From Anodontia alba (lineage: Eukaryota > Mollusca > Bivalvia > Lucinida > Lucinidae): 64,000 nucleotides of DNA. Below, piece by piece: positions 25,334 through 35,057 of this stretch. The first letter of the stretch is position 1. Each line of letters begins with the position of its first letter. The position numbers and the translations under genes are program-made. The stretch covers positions 46,538,978 through 46,602,977 of the forward strand of contig OZ024826.1 of NCBI GenBank assembly GCA_964016985.1. The letters are read 5' to 3'. The notes below the pieces were generated by a model that was given only the letters and a program-made list of their open reading frames with translations, searched no databases and was not told the DNA's origin.

Positions 25334-26628
25334 ATCCTTGTTTCAATCGAGAGTAAAGAGTCCAATTTTTCAAAATAGTCATTCCTTGATTTCCTTATAA
25401 GTGATATTATTTTATTGCGAATTATCTTATATTTTTCCCAAAGGTTGGCATTTAATGTTCTTTTGAATTTCTTGTATGTACGTTTACGCTTTCTAATTAG
25501 ATTTCTAATGTGACAGGTTATCCATGGGTGTTCCGCGGGTCTGATGGTAGCTACTTTATTTGGAATAGCTTGCTCTGCAGCAGACATTATAGCCTCTGTA
25601 ATATGGTTTATATTTTCATCAATGTCCGTAGATAAATTTACTTTTTCTTCCAAATTATAATCCGCTAGAATTTCTCGGTATCTTTCAAAATTACCTAGTT
25701 TAAAGCTCCATACTCTCCGTTTAAAGGTTTTATTTTGAGGCCTTATAAATTTCATTATTACAACAGTGTGACAATGATATCTAATTTGATTAGGTATAAA
25801 TGTATCAATAACTCCGCTTGTTAGGATATTACTAGTGTTGCGTATGAGGATTAAGTCTATAAGTGTAGATGAGTGTTCAGTAAAGTTTGTGGGTTCTGTT
25901 ATCAGCTGTTTCATGCTGTATTCCTGCATTAGGTCTTTTATTTTATTGTTGTTGGCATTGAACATGTTCATGTTAAAATCGCCGAGTACTATAATATCGC
26001 GTATGTCGGTACTGTATGCCAGGTCGATACTTTCATTAATGGAGGTAAAATAGTCTGCGTTACTGTTCGGGGGTCTGTAAAAACCTCCGACGAGGACTGT
26101 TTTGGACTGTATTTGAATCTCAACCCACACAGCCTCCAGACCAGGGATTTCCAGGTCAGTTCGGCGCTTGCTGGGTAATGTGTCGCGAACATAAACAATG
26201 ACGCCACCACCAGGGCGATCGAGCCTGTCTGTTCTGAAGGGTGGTGAGAAATGTTCGATACAAATACTTGCATTTGGAATTCTAGGATTAAGCCAACTTT
26301 CAGAGAAGACAATGACGTCATATGCTGATGCTTCGCCTTCAATAAGATCCAGCTTTGGTACGATGCTTTGGATATTTAAGTGCATTATACTTAAGTGCTT
26401 AGAGAGGTGTTCAAACGAGCTGGATGAGCAGCTGGAGACGGAATCAATACTGCCTTCGACAGAGTCTGGACCTGGGTTTGGCTGTACATCCCCGGATAAC
26501 AAGATAAGACAAGTGACCCAAAGTGAAAGTGTTGACACAAGCAGCGGGATCGTAAAGTGATAACAAATTAAGTCGTTCTTTGTTGAGCATAATACACGAC
26601 GGTACGGGTGTTTAATAGTTTTGTACAT
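25330..26628 (-). CDS. LINE-B N-terminal half: hydrophobic leader, 2A-like motif, endonuclease
   Basis: I start at the ATG at 26626-26628, not at the longer open frame reaching 26823, because this start aligns with the LINE-A start. Residues 24-45 are hydrophobic and run directly into GDVQPNPGP (residues 46-54, 26467-26493), a 2A-type ribosome-skipping motif. An endonuclease follows, with HLNIQS, FSESW, GGFYRPP, GDFN, L-I-D-L-I-L and a late His. The frame ends at 25330 by a single-base deletion in 'gaaacaagg' relative to LINE-A; the RT continues in another frame. It is annotated as the broken first half of one polyprotein. Confidence 0.85.
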   Translation of the reverse strand: MYKTIKHPYRRVLCSTKNDLICYHFTIPLLVSTLSLWVTCLILLSGDVQPNPGPDSVEGSIDSVSSCSSSSFEHLSKHLSIMHLNIQSIVPKLDLIEGEASAYDVIVFSESWLNPRIPNASICIEHFSPPFRTDRLDRPGGGVIVYVRDTLPSKRRTDLEIPGLEAVWVEIQIQSKTVLVGGFYRPPNSNADYFTSINESIDLAYSTDIRDIIVLGDFNMNMFNANNNKIKDLMQEYSMKQLITEPTNFTEHSSTLIDLILIRNTSNILTSGVIDTFIPNQIRYHCHTVVIMKFIRPQNKTFKRRVWSFKLGNFERYREILADYNLEEKVNLSTDIDENINHITEAIMSAAEQAIPNKVATIRPAEHPWITCHIRNLIRKRKRTYKKFKRTLNANLWEKYKIIRNKIISLIRKSRNDYFEKLDSLLSIETRI

Positions 26629-26708
26629 TTCGTTGCTACGCTGGAGTGCTAGCGTCAGGCAGAGGCATACGTGGCTATCATTAGTTTGTAGTGCGGTAGA
26701 AAGAATGA

Positions 26709-26911
26709 ACAGAACCAAAATGTGGAAACCACAATATGCGATGTGTTTACGACTGCCGAGACCAATAGTATTTGATATCCCAGAAAAGCCGCCTGAGCCG
26801 TCCGATTTCAATTTACAAATCATTAAATACTACAACGAAGAAACTGAAGAAAGATCAGGATCAGTCCAGACAGCAGATCCGGGATATGAAAACTATTTCC
26901 AGTCAAGCTAG
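26709..26911 (+). other. Short open segment of unknown origin, possible captured gene end
   Basis: The last ~50 codons before the TAG at 26909-26911 read as a plausible acidic tail containing PEKPPEPSDF and DPGYENYFQSS. It is antisense to the LINE-B leader at its 5' end. No good acceptor splice site precedes it, and I recognise no homologue. It could be chance, or the last exon of a gene interrupted by LINE-B. Confidence 0.2.
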
Positions 26912-27090
26912 ACGGATCCTCAGGCCGCGGGCACACATAATGATAAAGTAGTTTATTATGAGGAGTAAAGGGCATGAAAGAGAGAGAATAACAATCTAGA
27001 TACATAAAAAGCAAAATAAACATATTCAAAATGTAATATAAAGAGGTTCCTAGCATAGTTGATGATGGTGCATCTTGTTCTTGTACGTTT

Positions 27091-27710
27091 ACATCTGGGC
27101 TACACATATATGCCTACTCAGAAGGGGCACAAAGTGTCGGCAGGACCACGTAGACGTCGGCGCGACCTCTTGACGCCGCGTCGGAGCCGACGTGACCCTG
27201 CTTGGACGTCGATTTCCACATGTATCGTGTTCAAGTACAATATCATCTGGACTACGAATACAAGCCCATCAAAAAGGCACGCAAAGTGTTGGCAACGTCG
27301 CACCGACACCGTACGAACATCCCTCGTACTCGTTCACGCCGATGCGACACCGACTAGGCGTCAAGTGCCCACACGCACATTGGTCATGCTCATTATCATC
27401 TGGACTACTTATATAAACCGACCCAGAAGGCACACGGCGTGTCGGCAATATCGCGTCAACGTCGACGCAATGCAAAGCACCGCGTCGGCGCCGACGCGAC
27501 GCCTCCCAAACGCCAAATACTCACAACCAACGCGCGTGCGCATACCTTTACTACACATATTGGTATATCCAGGAGACCCATAACGTGTCGGCAGCATCGC
27601 ACCAACTCAGACGCAACGCAGACATCGCGTCGGCGCCGGTGCGACACTCCTTAAACGTCAAGCTCTCCCATATATCTTTATTATTTTATATTTTTATTTA
27701 CATTTTCAGC
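27091..27710. repeat. CpG-rich ~155-bp tandem repeat, about four degenerate units
   Basis: Units begin at about 27091, 27246, 27399 and 27553, anchored by 'atctggactac' and 'ggcacaaagtgtcggca'. Each contains runs such as 'gtcggcgccgacgcgac' that are CpG-dense and partly palindromic, unlike the surrounding AT-rich DNA. Several overlapping frames are open here on both strands, which I attribute to composition and not to coding. Confidence 0.75.
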
Positions 27711-27974
27711 GGGGCTATGTATATAACCCTACCCAGGAGACTCGTCAACAGAAAAAGCACTCGTGTCGTGTCTTAGCTATTCAAAATGCATTGCAGCTTG
27801 CGGTCTTAGTCTTTCATTATAACATTCACTCAAGGCTCGGGTACGAACATGGCCCAGTGCGATTACTCACTAAACCGTTTGCAGAACTTCAACAGTGGCT
27901 GACTATACTGTTACAAAAGATATTTGGTGCGAGCGCTGCTCCGCTCAATAGTCATTTTAATTATCAGATACTAC

Positions 27975-28250
27975 ATTCCAACCGGCGAATAACGTCCAAT
28001 CTTTGTCTTACCTACGTCGGTCCGACGTCGCAGCGGCTCAACGCTGCGATGCCGAACCGTCGCAGCTCCAACGCCGATTGGTGGACGAAACTTTTCGACA
28101 GAAAATATCTAATAGTGCGGAAGAAATATGATTATAAAAATATGTCAGAACTATTTCAATAGGTACGAGCGTCCAGCCGACGAATGTTGAAGCAACTTCC
28201 GATCTATGTCGGCCCGACGTCACAGCGGCTCAACGCTATAGTCTAGTCAT
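27975..28250. repeat. CpG-rich repeat pair with 'cagcggctcaacgct'
   Basis: The block 'cctacgtcggtccgacgtcg' plus 'cagcggctcaacgctgcg' (28010-28050) recurs at about 28205-28240 as 'tatgtcggcccgacgtcaca' plus 'gcggctcaacgcta'. Spacing is about 193 bp. Intervening sequence is AT-rich. No gene seen. Confidence 0.6.
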
Positions 28251-28259
28251 TTTAGCCCA

Positions 28260-28760
28260 AAAATCGCATAACCTAAAACAAATTCCTTCACAAAAGATAT
28301 TTATATTTTTTATACCACGGAGGTATCCTAAGTTACAGAAAAAAAGTCCTCAAAAAAATTCGCAGGCGAAAAGTGATTTTTGAGGCAAAATATTGAAAAA
28401 ATGAACAAAAATCAACGAAAACAGGAATAAATTCATAAAAATTACATTTGAATTCAAAACAATATCTAAATAGCTAAAAATATTCAAAATAGTGCTAAAC
28501 ATCTATGAAAAAATTTTGAACAAAGTCTATGTATACAAAATAGTCATTTTTGGGGTAGAAAAGCGAAAATTTTGACAAAATCCGAGGAAAACAGGAATAA
28601 TTTTTTAAAAATTTACTGGTCATAATTCCTTGAAATGTTTTGATGTAAATTATTACATATGATTCTCAGGTAGCTGCAAGAAAAAAAGAAAATTTTTATT
28701 TCAATAAAAAAATAGTCTTTTGAGGGGGAGAAAAACTCGTTATTTGACCTAAAAATAAGC
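28260..28760. repeat. AT-rich degenerate tandem repeat, ~165-195-bp spacing
   Basis: Blocks of the type 'aaatagtc...ttttgaggg...gaaaa...aggaataa' recur near 28345, 28540 and 28707. No coding potential. Confidence 0.45.
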
Positions 28761-28769
28761 TGAAACTAA

Positions 28770-30446
28770 TTGAAATAGGCTTCTTCAGCAAAATACTGGC
28801 CCTATTTGGCAAGGTCCTGTTACTGTTGCCAATGGAACCCTATTCAAAAGTAACTTAACATCTTTCCAATTGACAGCAGGTCATTTGAGACTTGTTTATA
28901 GCATCTGATCTCATAAAATCTTGTATTAGGTAAGAAGGGGTCATTAAAAATGGGTTAAAATAGCCTTCTTCGTTACATTACTGGGTATATTTGGTAAAGT
29001 CATGTTACTTTTTGGCAATGGGACCCTATTGAAAACAATTTTTTATCTCCCTAGTTAGAAAAGAACACCACTGGAGACTTGTTGGTTTTGTCTGGTCTCA
29101 TAAAATCTTGTTCAAGAGAGAAAGGGGTCATTCTAAAAGGGTTGAGATATGCATCTTCAGCTAGATACTGAGCATTTGTAGTATAAATGTGTTACACCTG
29201 ACGATGGCATTTTGTTTTAAAAGTCATTTTACATCTTTCCGGTTAAAGGACAGGTTATTTGAGACTTGTTGGTAGTGTCTGGTCTCATAACAATCTTGTT
29301 TAAGATGAAAAGGGGTCGTTCAGAATGTGTTGAAATAGGCATTTTCAGCCAAATACTGGGCATATTTGGTATTAATAAAATACAAAACGGCAACAGAACC
29401 CAAATGAAATATGATACCATATCTTACTGGTTAATGGGCAGATTTTTGAGACTTGTTGGTAGTATTTTGTCTCATGAAAAAAAATTATTATTGAGGAAAA
29501 GGGGTTGTTCAAAATTGGTTGAAATAGTCATCTCCAGCCAAATACTGGGCGTATTTGGAACACTGAAATTCAACTGGCAAAAGTACCTTATTTTTAGGTG
29601 ATTTTGTTATCTCTGTGGATAAAGGACAGGTCATTTGTGACTTATTTGCAGTGTCTGGTCTCATAAAAGTCTGGTTTAAGGGAGGAGGGGCTGTTCAGAA
29701 TGGGTTGTATTAGGCTTCATTATCCCCAAACCGGGATTTTATGTAGAAGATGTCATAAAAGTGACAACGAAACCCTATCAAAAATGAATTTTATCCATAT
29801 CTTGTTGTAAGGAATGTCATTTTTTTTGTTGGTAGTGGGAAAAAGGAAGAATTTGCACGACATTGACAGGTTCAAGGATGTATTCTTTAATGAAGACTTA
29901 ACGAAATCACGGTCAAAATTGTTGTTCGAAGCGAGAACATTAGTGCGCGCAAATAAACTGCAGTCTGCTTATGCTTCCGACGGGAAAATATTTGTCAGAG
30001 GAAGGTCATTGACAGCAGGTCATTTGAGACTTGTTTATAGCATCTGATTTCATAAAATCTAGTATTAAAGAAGAAGGGGTCGTTAAAAATGGGTTAAAAT
30101 AGCCTTCTTTGTTGCATTGCTGGGTATATTTGGTAAAATGTTACTTTTGGCAATGGGACCCTATAAAAACAATTTTATATCTTCCTAGTTAGAAAAGGAC
30201 ACCACTAACGACTAGTTGGTTTTGTCTGGTCTCATGAAACCTTGTTTAAGTGAGAAAGGGGCCATTCTAAAAGGGTTGAGATATGCATCTTCAGCTAGAT
30301 ACTGAGCGTTTGTTGTATAAATGTATTACACCTGACAATGGAATCTTTTTTTAAAAGTCATTCTGCATCTTTCTGGTTAAAAACAGGTCATCTGAGACCT
30401 GCTGCTAGTGTCTGGTCTCATAACAGTCTTGTCTAAGATGAAAAAA
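28770..30446. repeat. ~186-bp satellite array, eight or so monomers
   Basis: The anchor 'tctggtctcataaa' recurs near 28906, 29089, 29276, 29466, 29653, 30042, 30225 and 30410. Most monomers are 183-190 bp and also share 'aaaaggggtcgtt' and 'caaatactgggcatatttgg'. The three monomers at 28870-29306 reappear in the same order at 30009-30443, a higher-order duplication. A foreign 166-bp piece interrupts the array at 29839-30004. The array ends abruptly at the right-arm junction (30446/30447). Confidence 0.8.
29839..30004 (+). pseudogene. Fragment resembling the C-terminal domain of LINE ORF1-type proteins
   Basis: The inserted sequence encodes a short domain-like stretch with FFNEDLTKSRSKLLFEAR followed by LVRANKLQSAY and DGKIFVRG. 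In my recollection, this [IV]xEDLT...L...AR.L......G..[FVR] pattern is frequent at the C-terminus of invertebrate LINE ORF1-like proteins. It starts right after satellite 'gttggtagtg' and ends where the satellite resumes at 'aaggtcattgacagc'. No complete gene surrounds it. Confidence 0.45.
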
Positions 30447-30481
30447 CTTCTCAGTCAACAGTTGTCGACGATAATCTGCCG

Positions 30482-32368
30482 ATGCCCCAACTACCCCTTG
30501 TAGAACATAGTCTTCAGACTGTTACTATATCAAGCCAGGAAGTTAAAGATGTACTTTTGAACCTCAATGTAAACAAAGCTTGTGGTCCGGATTTAATCAG
30601 TCCCCGTTTCCTTAAGGAAGGCGCAGTTATCCTTGCCTCTCCTTTTTCAGTGGTGTTCAATCGTTCTCTTGAACAGGGTTACTTCCCTTCTTCCTGGAAA
30701 CATGGAAATGTAATACCTCTTCACAAGAAAGATGATAAGTCCTTGACATCAAATTACCGCCCAATTACTCTTTTGAGCCAAATCGGAAAGACACTGGAAA
30801 GATGCGTTCACAAGCATATGTATAATTATGTGTTAGAAAATCAAATTCTCACTCCGTTCCAATCTGGATTTGTATCGGGTGACTCAACTACATATCAGCT
30901 ACTTCATACATACCACACATTCTGTAACGCAGTAGATGGCGGTAAAGAAGTAAGGGCAGTATTCTGTGACATTAGTAAAGCCTTCGATAGGGTCTGGCAC
31001 AGGGGTCTTTTACGCAAATTATCCGGTATAGGATGCTCTGATAGGGTGATCAAATGGTTTTCGAGTTATCTATCTGGACGTAGGCAGCGCGTCGTACTTA
31101 ATGGACAAGCATCTGATTGGGCCCCTGTTGAAGCCGGGGTTCCTCAGGGGTCTATTCTGGGACCCTTACTTTTTTTGATATACATAAATGATATAGTGAA
31201 AAATATTGGCTGTTCTATACGGTTGTTCGCAGACGATACAAGTCTGTACATAATAGTAGAGTCTGCCCAGATAGCTGCAAATCTTATCAACACTGATCTT
31301 GATACCATTAGCACCTGGGCAGCAAACTGGTTAGTTAACTTTCATGAACGAAAAACTTTCTCAGTGGTGCTATCTCGTAAACTGCTTCCTCCACAGCACC
31401 CACCGTTATTCAAGAACAACATAATGCTGCCTGATACAGATAGCCATAAGCACCTTGGTCTCATCTTGTCAAAGTCATGCACGTGGTCCAATCATATCCA
31501 GGAAATCGCATCGAAAGCCTGGGTACGATTGAATCTCATGCGAACACTGAAGTTTAGAGTAAGCAGAAAATCATTAGAACAAATATATGTAAGTTTTATA
31601 CGGCCACTGCTCGAATATTGTGATGTCGTCTGGGACAACTGCTCAGCTGAAAATAAGAAACAACTCGAATCGATCCACATAGAAGCAGCGAGAATTATAA
31701 CTGGCGCCACAAGACTTTGCAGCATCGAGAAACTATTCTCAGAATTAGGCTGGGAATCACTTCAAAGCCGTAAAAACAAGCACAAACTGACAATTTTCTT
31801 TAAGATTTTGAATGGTTTTACTCCAAATTATCTTGTGGATCTTGTTCCTCCTCTGATACAGGAGACTGCTAGATACAACCTTCGAAATTCAAACCAAGCA
31901 ATTCACGCTAATTCCAACCTGTTTTATAATTCTTTTTTCCCGGCAACTATTCGAGCATGGAATAATTTGTCTGACGAAACAAAAGAAGCTACCTCTATTG
32001 CGGCATTTAAATTTCGTTTGAATAGAAACATATCAAAACCGCCAAATTATTATAATACCGTCTCACGCAAAGGCCAGATACTACATTCAAGAATGCGAAT
32101 GGAGTGCAGCTCGCTTAACTCCCATCTCTTCAGGAAGAATATTGTGGCCGATCCCTCTTGCCAGTGTGGAGCTTTCGAAAGCCCACATCACTTCTTCTTC
32201 AACTGCCCTAGGTATGCGGCCGCAAGAACAAGATACTGACCCAATAACATAAACGCTTACACATCTCATGATTTTCTTTTCGGCATTGACAACAAAACGC
32301 AAGGAGAAAATGAAGCTCTTTTTAGTCGAGTGCAAGAGTTCATTGTTAATTCCGGACGGTTTACCTGA
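30482..32368 (+). pseudogene. LINE-B reverse transcriptase fragment (right copy)
   Basis: The open segment 30482-32239 encodes 585 residues from MPQLPLVEH to ARTRY. It covers the RT domain with FADDT and the terminal Cys/His motif, and ends in the TGA (32237-32239) found in both arms. Another 42 in-frame codons run to a TGA at 32366-32368. It differs from the left copy by one residue (Ser for Asn in WFS-S-YLSG). The first methionine is arbitrary because the true N-terminus is missing. Confidence 0.85.
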
Positions 32369-32484
32369 GGAAACCGAGACTAGTACAAAGCTATCGCCTC
32401 TCCAAATCTCTTGGAAATAAGCTTTATGTACATGTATTAGGAAACGCTCTTGCCGTGGGGACACATAACATGACTCTCCTTCTG

Positions 32485-32489
<5 letters not shown>

Positions 32490-32538
<49 letters not shown>
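32490..32538. repeat. (CT)n microsatellite in LINE-B 3' UTR (right)
   Basis: About 49 bp of CT repeat; the mirror at 23115-23154 is shorter. It has the same relative position as the CT tract in LINE-A. Confidence 0.95.
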
Positions 32539-32541
<3 letters not shown>

Positions 32542-32814
32542 GTTTGACACAGCCATTCATCTATATATATTGTATGTTCCACAATGACGCAGGAAATGAT
32601 CTTATCAAGCTTTGGCTTACTGTCAGATCCTGCACCATGTGTTTGTACTTCATATTACTGTTATATTGTCAAATAAAATATTGTTTAAACCAACATTATT
32701 TTATTGCGGCATTTAAGAACTCAAACATCTTAGGGAGCATATTGTTTCCTTTAGAGTAGACCTAGACTAATACTCAGTCTCTAATTCTCATACAATAAAC
32801 CCTAACTCACATTA

Positions 32815-33109
32815 CGAAAACATGCCTATTCAAATATATAGAAGATTTCTCCTCCAAAAACTAAAAAAAAAAAATCAGATAAAAACCCCGATATTTTTCA
32901 TATTTCTGCTCAAAACATAAATTCTGAGTACCCACAATTTATAAATCGTGAGTACACGTTAGAACCACCTCGGCGAGGCGGTTCTAACGAGTACCCACAA
33001 TCTATGTTATTTAGCAAAATAAGAAAAATAATATATACCCCTGTAAACCCCAGTTTTACTATATAAAAGTGGGGTTGAAGGGGGTCAAATTTATACAGGC
33101 ATGTTTTCT
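32815..33109. mobile_element. MITE with 'gaaaacatgcct' inverted ends (right)
   Basis: Mirror copy of 22546-22840, with the same ends and central hairpin. Confidence 0.75.
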
Positions 33110-33480
33110 GATAGTAGCTAACTACTTCTGGCTAAAAGAGAAATGAATCTTTATATAAAAATAGCAAATTCAGTAAATAAAGAAATATAATAATACTGAA
33201 ACAAAAAGTTATGTAGGAGACTTGTACATATCAAGAGTAGACCCTTTTTAGAAGGGATTTACCTAACAGGAAAGCAAACAGGAAGTTAAAAAAAATGATA
33301 ACCCTTGTAACAAAATGGCGGAAAAATACCAAGTTCATCCAGTCTCATTAAGTGGATTCAATGGCGTGTGACCAACGTGTTCACTGTTTGTTAACTAACT
33401 GAATATTTAAGGTAAAGGGGATAGGTGCTATTATTGGATAAGTTATGCTTTACTACTAAAATGTATCTCCGTGTTGAACA

Positions 33481-33669
33481 GTTAACCCTTAAAGCGCCAT
33501 GAAAAACTGCATCTGAAAATGTCGTCTGTTTATGTCGTCTTCTGAATATTCTTGCAAACTTCTCAAAGCTATTTTTTGCATACCGGCAAACTGCAGAAAT
33601 GACTTTTAAAATCACAAGCAGAAGACAAAGCAGACGACAATTGTTGTGGTTGGCGCTTTAAGGGTTAAC
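33481..33669. mobile_element. MITE with 'gttaacccttaaagcgcca' ends (right)
   Basis: Mirror copy of 21985-22173 with intact inverted ends. Confidence 0.8.
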
Positions 33670-33943
33670 AGATATCGTATATCTTTAAGGAGGTACGGAG
33701 CAGACTTAATGCGCCAGGCCAAATTTGTAGCAGACGACATTCTAATTTCGTTTATTTAATTTTTAGTTTTCAGAGAAAACGAATCTTGATTTTTCATGTG
33801 TATTGTCTGCAGACGATTCACATGAAATGTCAAGGAATGTTTTTCTCTGAAAATAATATTTGTAATAATAATAATATAAAAAAAAACAACAAATAAAAAA
33901 AAGTATCCTCTGATGCAGTGGTGAGTTGACTTATAAGAAAACA

Positions 33944-35057
33944 GTACCGTCACCTCAGGGGTTGAGGGGTGGGGTACTCTGAAATTCGCCTGCTACATAG
34001 GCTAGGACTATTTTTTGGGGGGTTAAGAATTTTGAATTTTACTATTTTCACTCCTTATAATCTCGTAATGGGTAGCCGCTGGTTATGCGCTCAAATCTTT
34101 ACGCGAACTTCCGGCCATGACTTACGAGACATCCAAATGTCAATAAACGGATAAATTCTCCTTATTTATTGATTTTCAGTCAATTTCATAGACATATTTT
34201 GAAAAATCGGACAATGCTATTCCCAGCAACTTTCATTTCTACGTCGGAAAAGGCAGGTGTGACCGTTGAAAAACAATAATTTTTATTTCATTTTCACCCG
34301 GAGATGGTTAGTCCAGTATTCCCGGTTTTGACTTTTTTTCCAGTACAAAATAAAGGTATTTTCAGCTATCTGGACTATCACATACCTATTTAACATATCA
34401 AATAAGACGCATTACAACCTACGTCTACATTGAAATACATAAGAAGCTACATTTCCCAAGGATTTGTCCGGGGACTGCAATATTTGTACCGAATATGACT
34501 TACGAGGCCAACTACCTCTTACGGGGGCATTAACCCTTACGGGGACAAGAAAGCCAACAGTCAGGTGTCTGATTTCAAGGCCTGATTATCCTTCATGGGA
34601 ACATTAGTCATTATCAGAAACTATTTTGAGGAGTCTATCAAAATTCTCGTTTGTTTTGGGGTAGTGTAAGAATCGGGATTAGAACCTTCTGTTGAACTCA
34701 TAGTTGTTTTTATTTAGTTTTAACAGCTCTATTTCTACTGTTCATCAGTTCAATGCCATTAAAGAAAAAAAACGGAGCTACTATTGGAAACTGTTTAAAG
34801 CACTTATATTACTAATAAAATCATTATACAAGAAAAATATTTTTTCCACACTTTTATAAAAAAATGGGAATTTCATTTGGGTATGCTAATATCTACAGAT
34901 TTTTTTTTTTTGTATGCCTGATATACCGGATATTTTTCTTTTTTGGGTATGGCTGATATACCGTATATTTTTTAGGGTATACACTAGATGCTCGGGGCAC
35001 AGCCTATGTAGCAGACGAAATTCAGTGTACCCACGCCCCCACCCACCGGGGCCGTAC
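33944..35057. mobile_element. Putative non-autonomous element with ~65-bp inverted ends (right)
   Basis: Mirror copy of 20598-21708; ends 'gtaccgtcacctcagg' and 'ccggggccgtac'. Confidence 0.55.

Larger units (their letters stand above)
22961..26628 (-). mobile_element. LINE-B, CR1-like non-LTR retrotransposon (left copy, near full length)
   Basis: The coding start is at 26628, the reverse transcriptase runs to about 23276, and the 3' UTR contains a (GA)n tract (23115-23154) and ends in 'ttggtttaaacaatatttta' near 22961. The inner palindrome boundary (25197) cuts through it, but the element itself is continuous. It has one frameshift near 25332 and one premature TGA at 23405-23407. The 5' UTR extent is unclear. 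Confidence 0.85.
25198..30446. other. Unique spacer between the palindrome arms
   Basis: These 5.25 kb have no counterpart in the opposite arm. They contain the 5' part of LINE-B (25198-26628, minus strand), a short plus-strand open segment (26709-26911), a CpG-rich tandem repeat (27091-27710), a second CpG-rich repeat pair (27975-28250), AT-rich degenerate repeats (28260-28760) and a ~186-bp satellite (28770-30446). Confidence 0.9.
30447..32693 (+). mobile_element. LINE-B, 5'-truncated copy at the right-arm junction
   Basis: This is identical in layout to the left LINE-B from the middle of the RT domain to the 3' tail ('aatattgtttaaaccaa', ending near 32693), including the (CT)n tract at 32490-32538. 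It lacks the endonuclease and 2A leader. The truncation coincides exactly with the palindrome boundary, so it results from the duplication and not from the usual incomplete reverse transcription. Confidence 0.85.

Noticed and set aside
26629..26823. N-terminal extension of the LINE-B protein
   Set aside because: The frame is open but the ATG at 26628 aligns with the LINE-A start; the extension has no counterpart there.
27059..27654. Overlapping arginine-rich frames on both strands as protein-coding genes
   Set aside because: They follow the CpG-rich tandem repeat in several frames at once; composition explains them.
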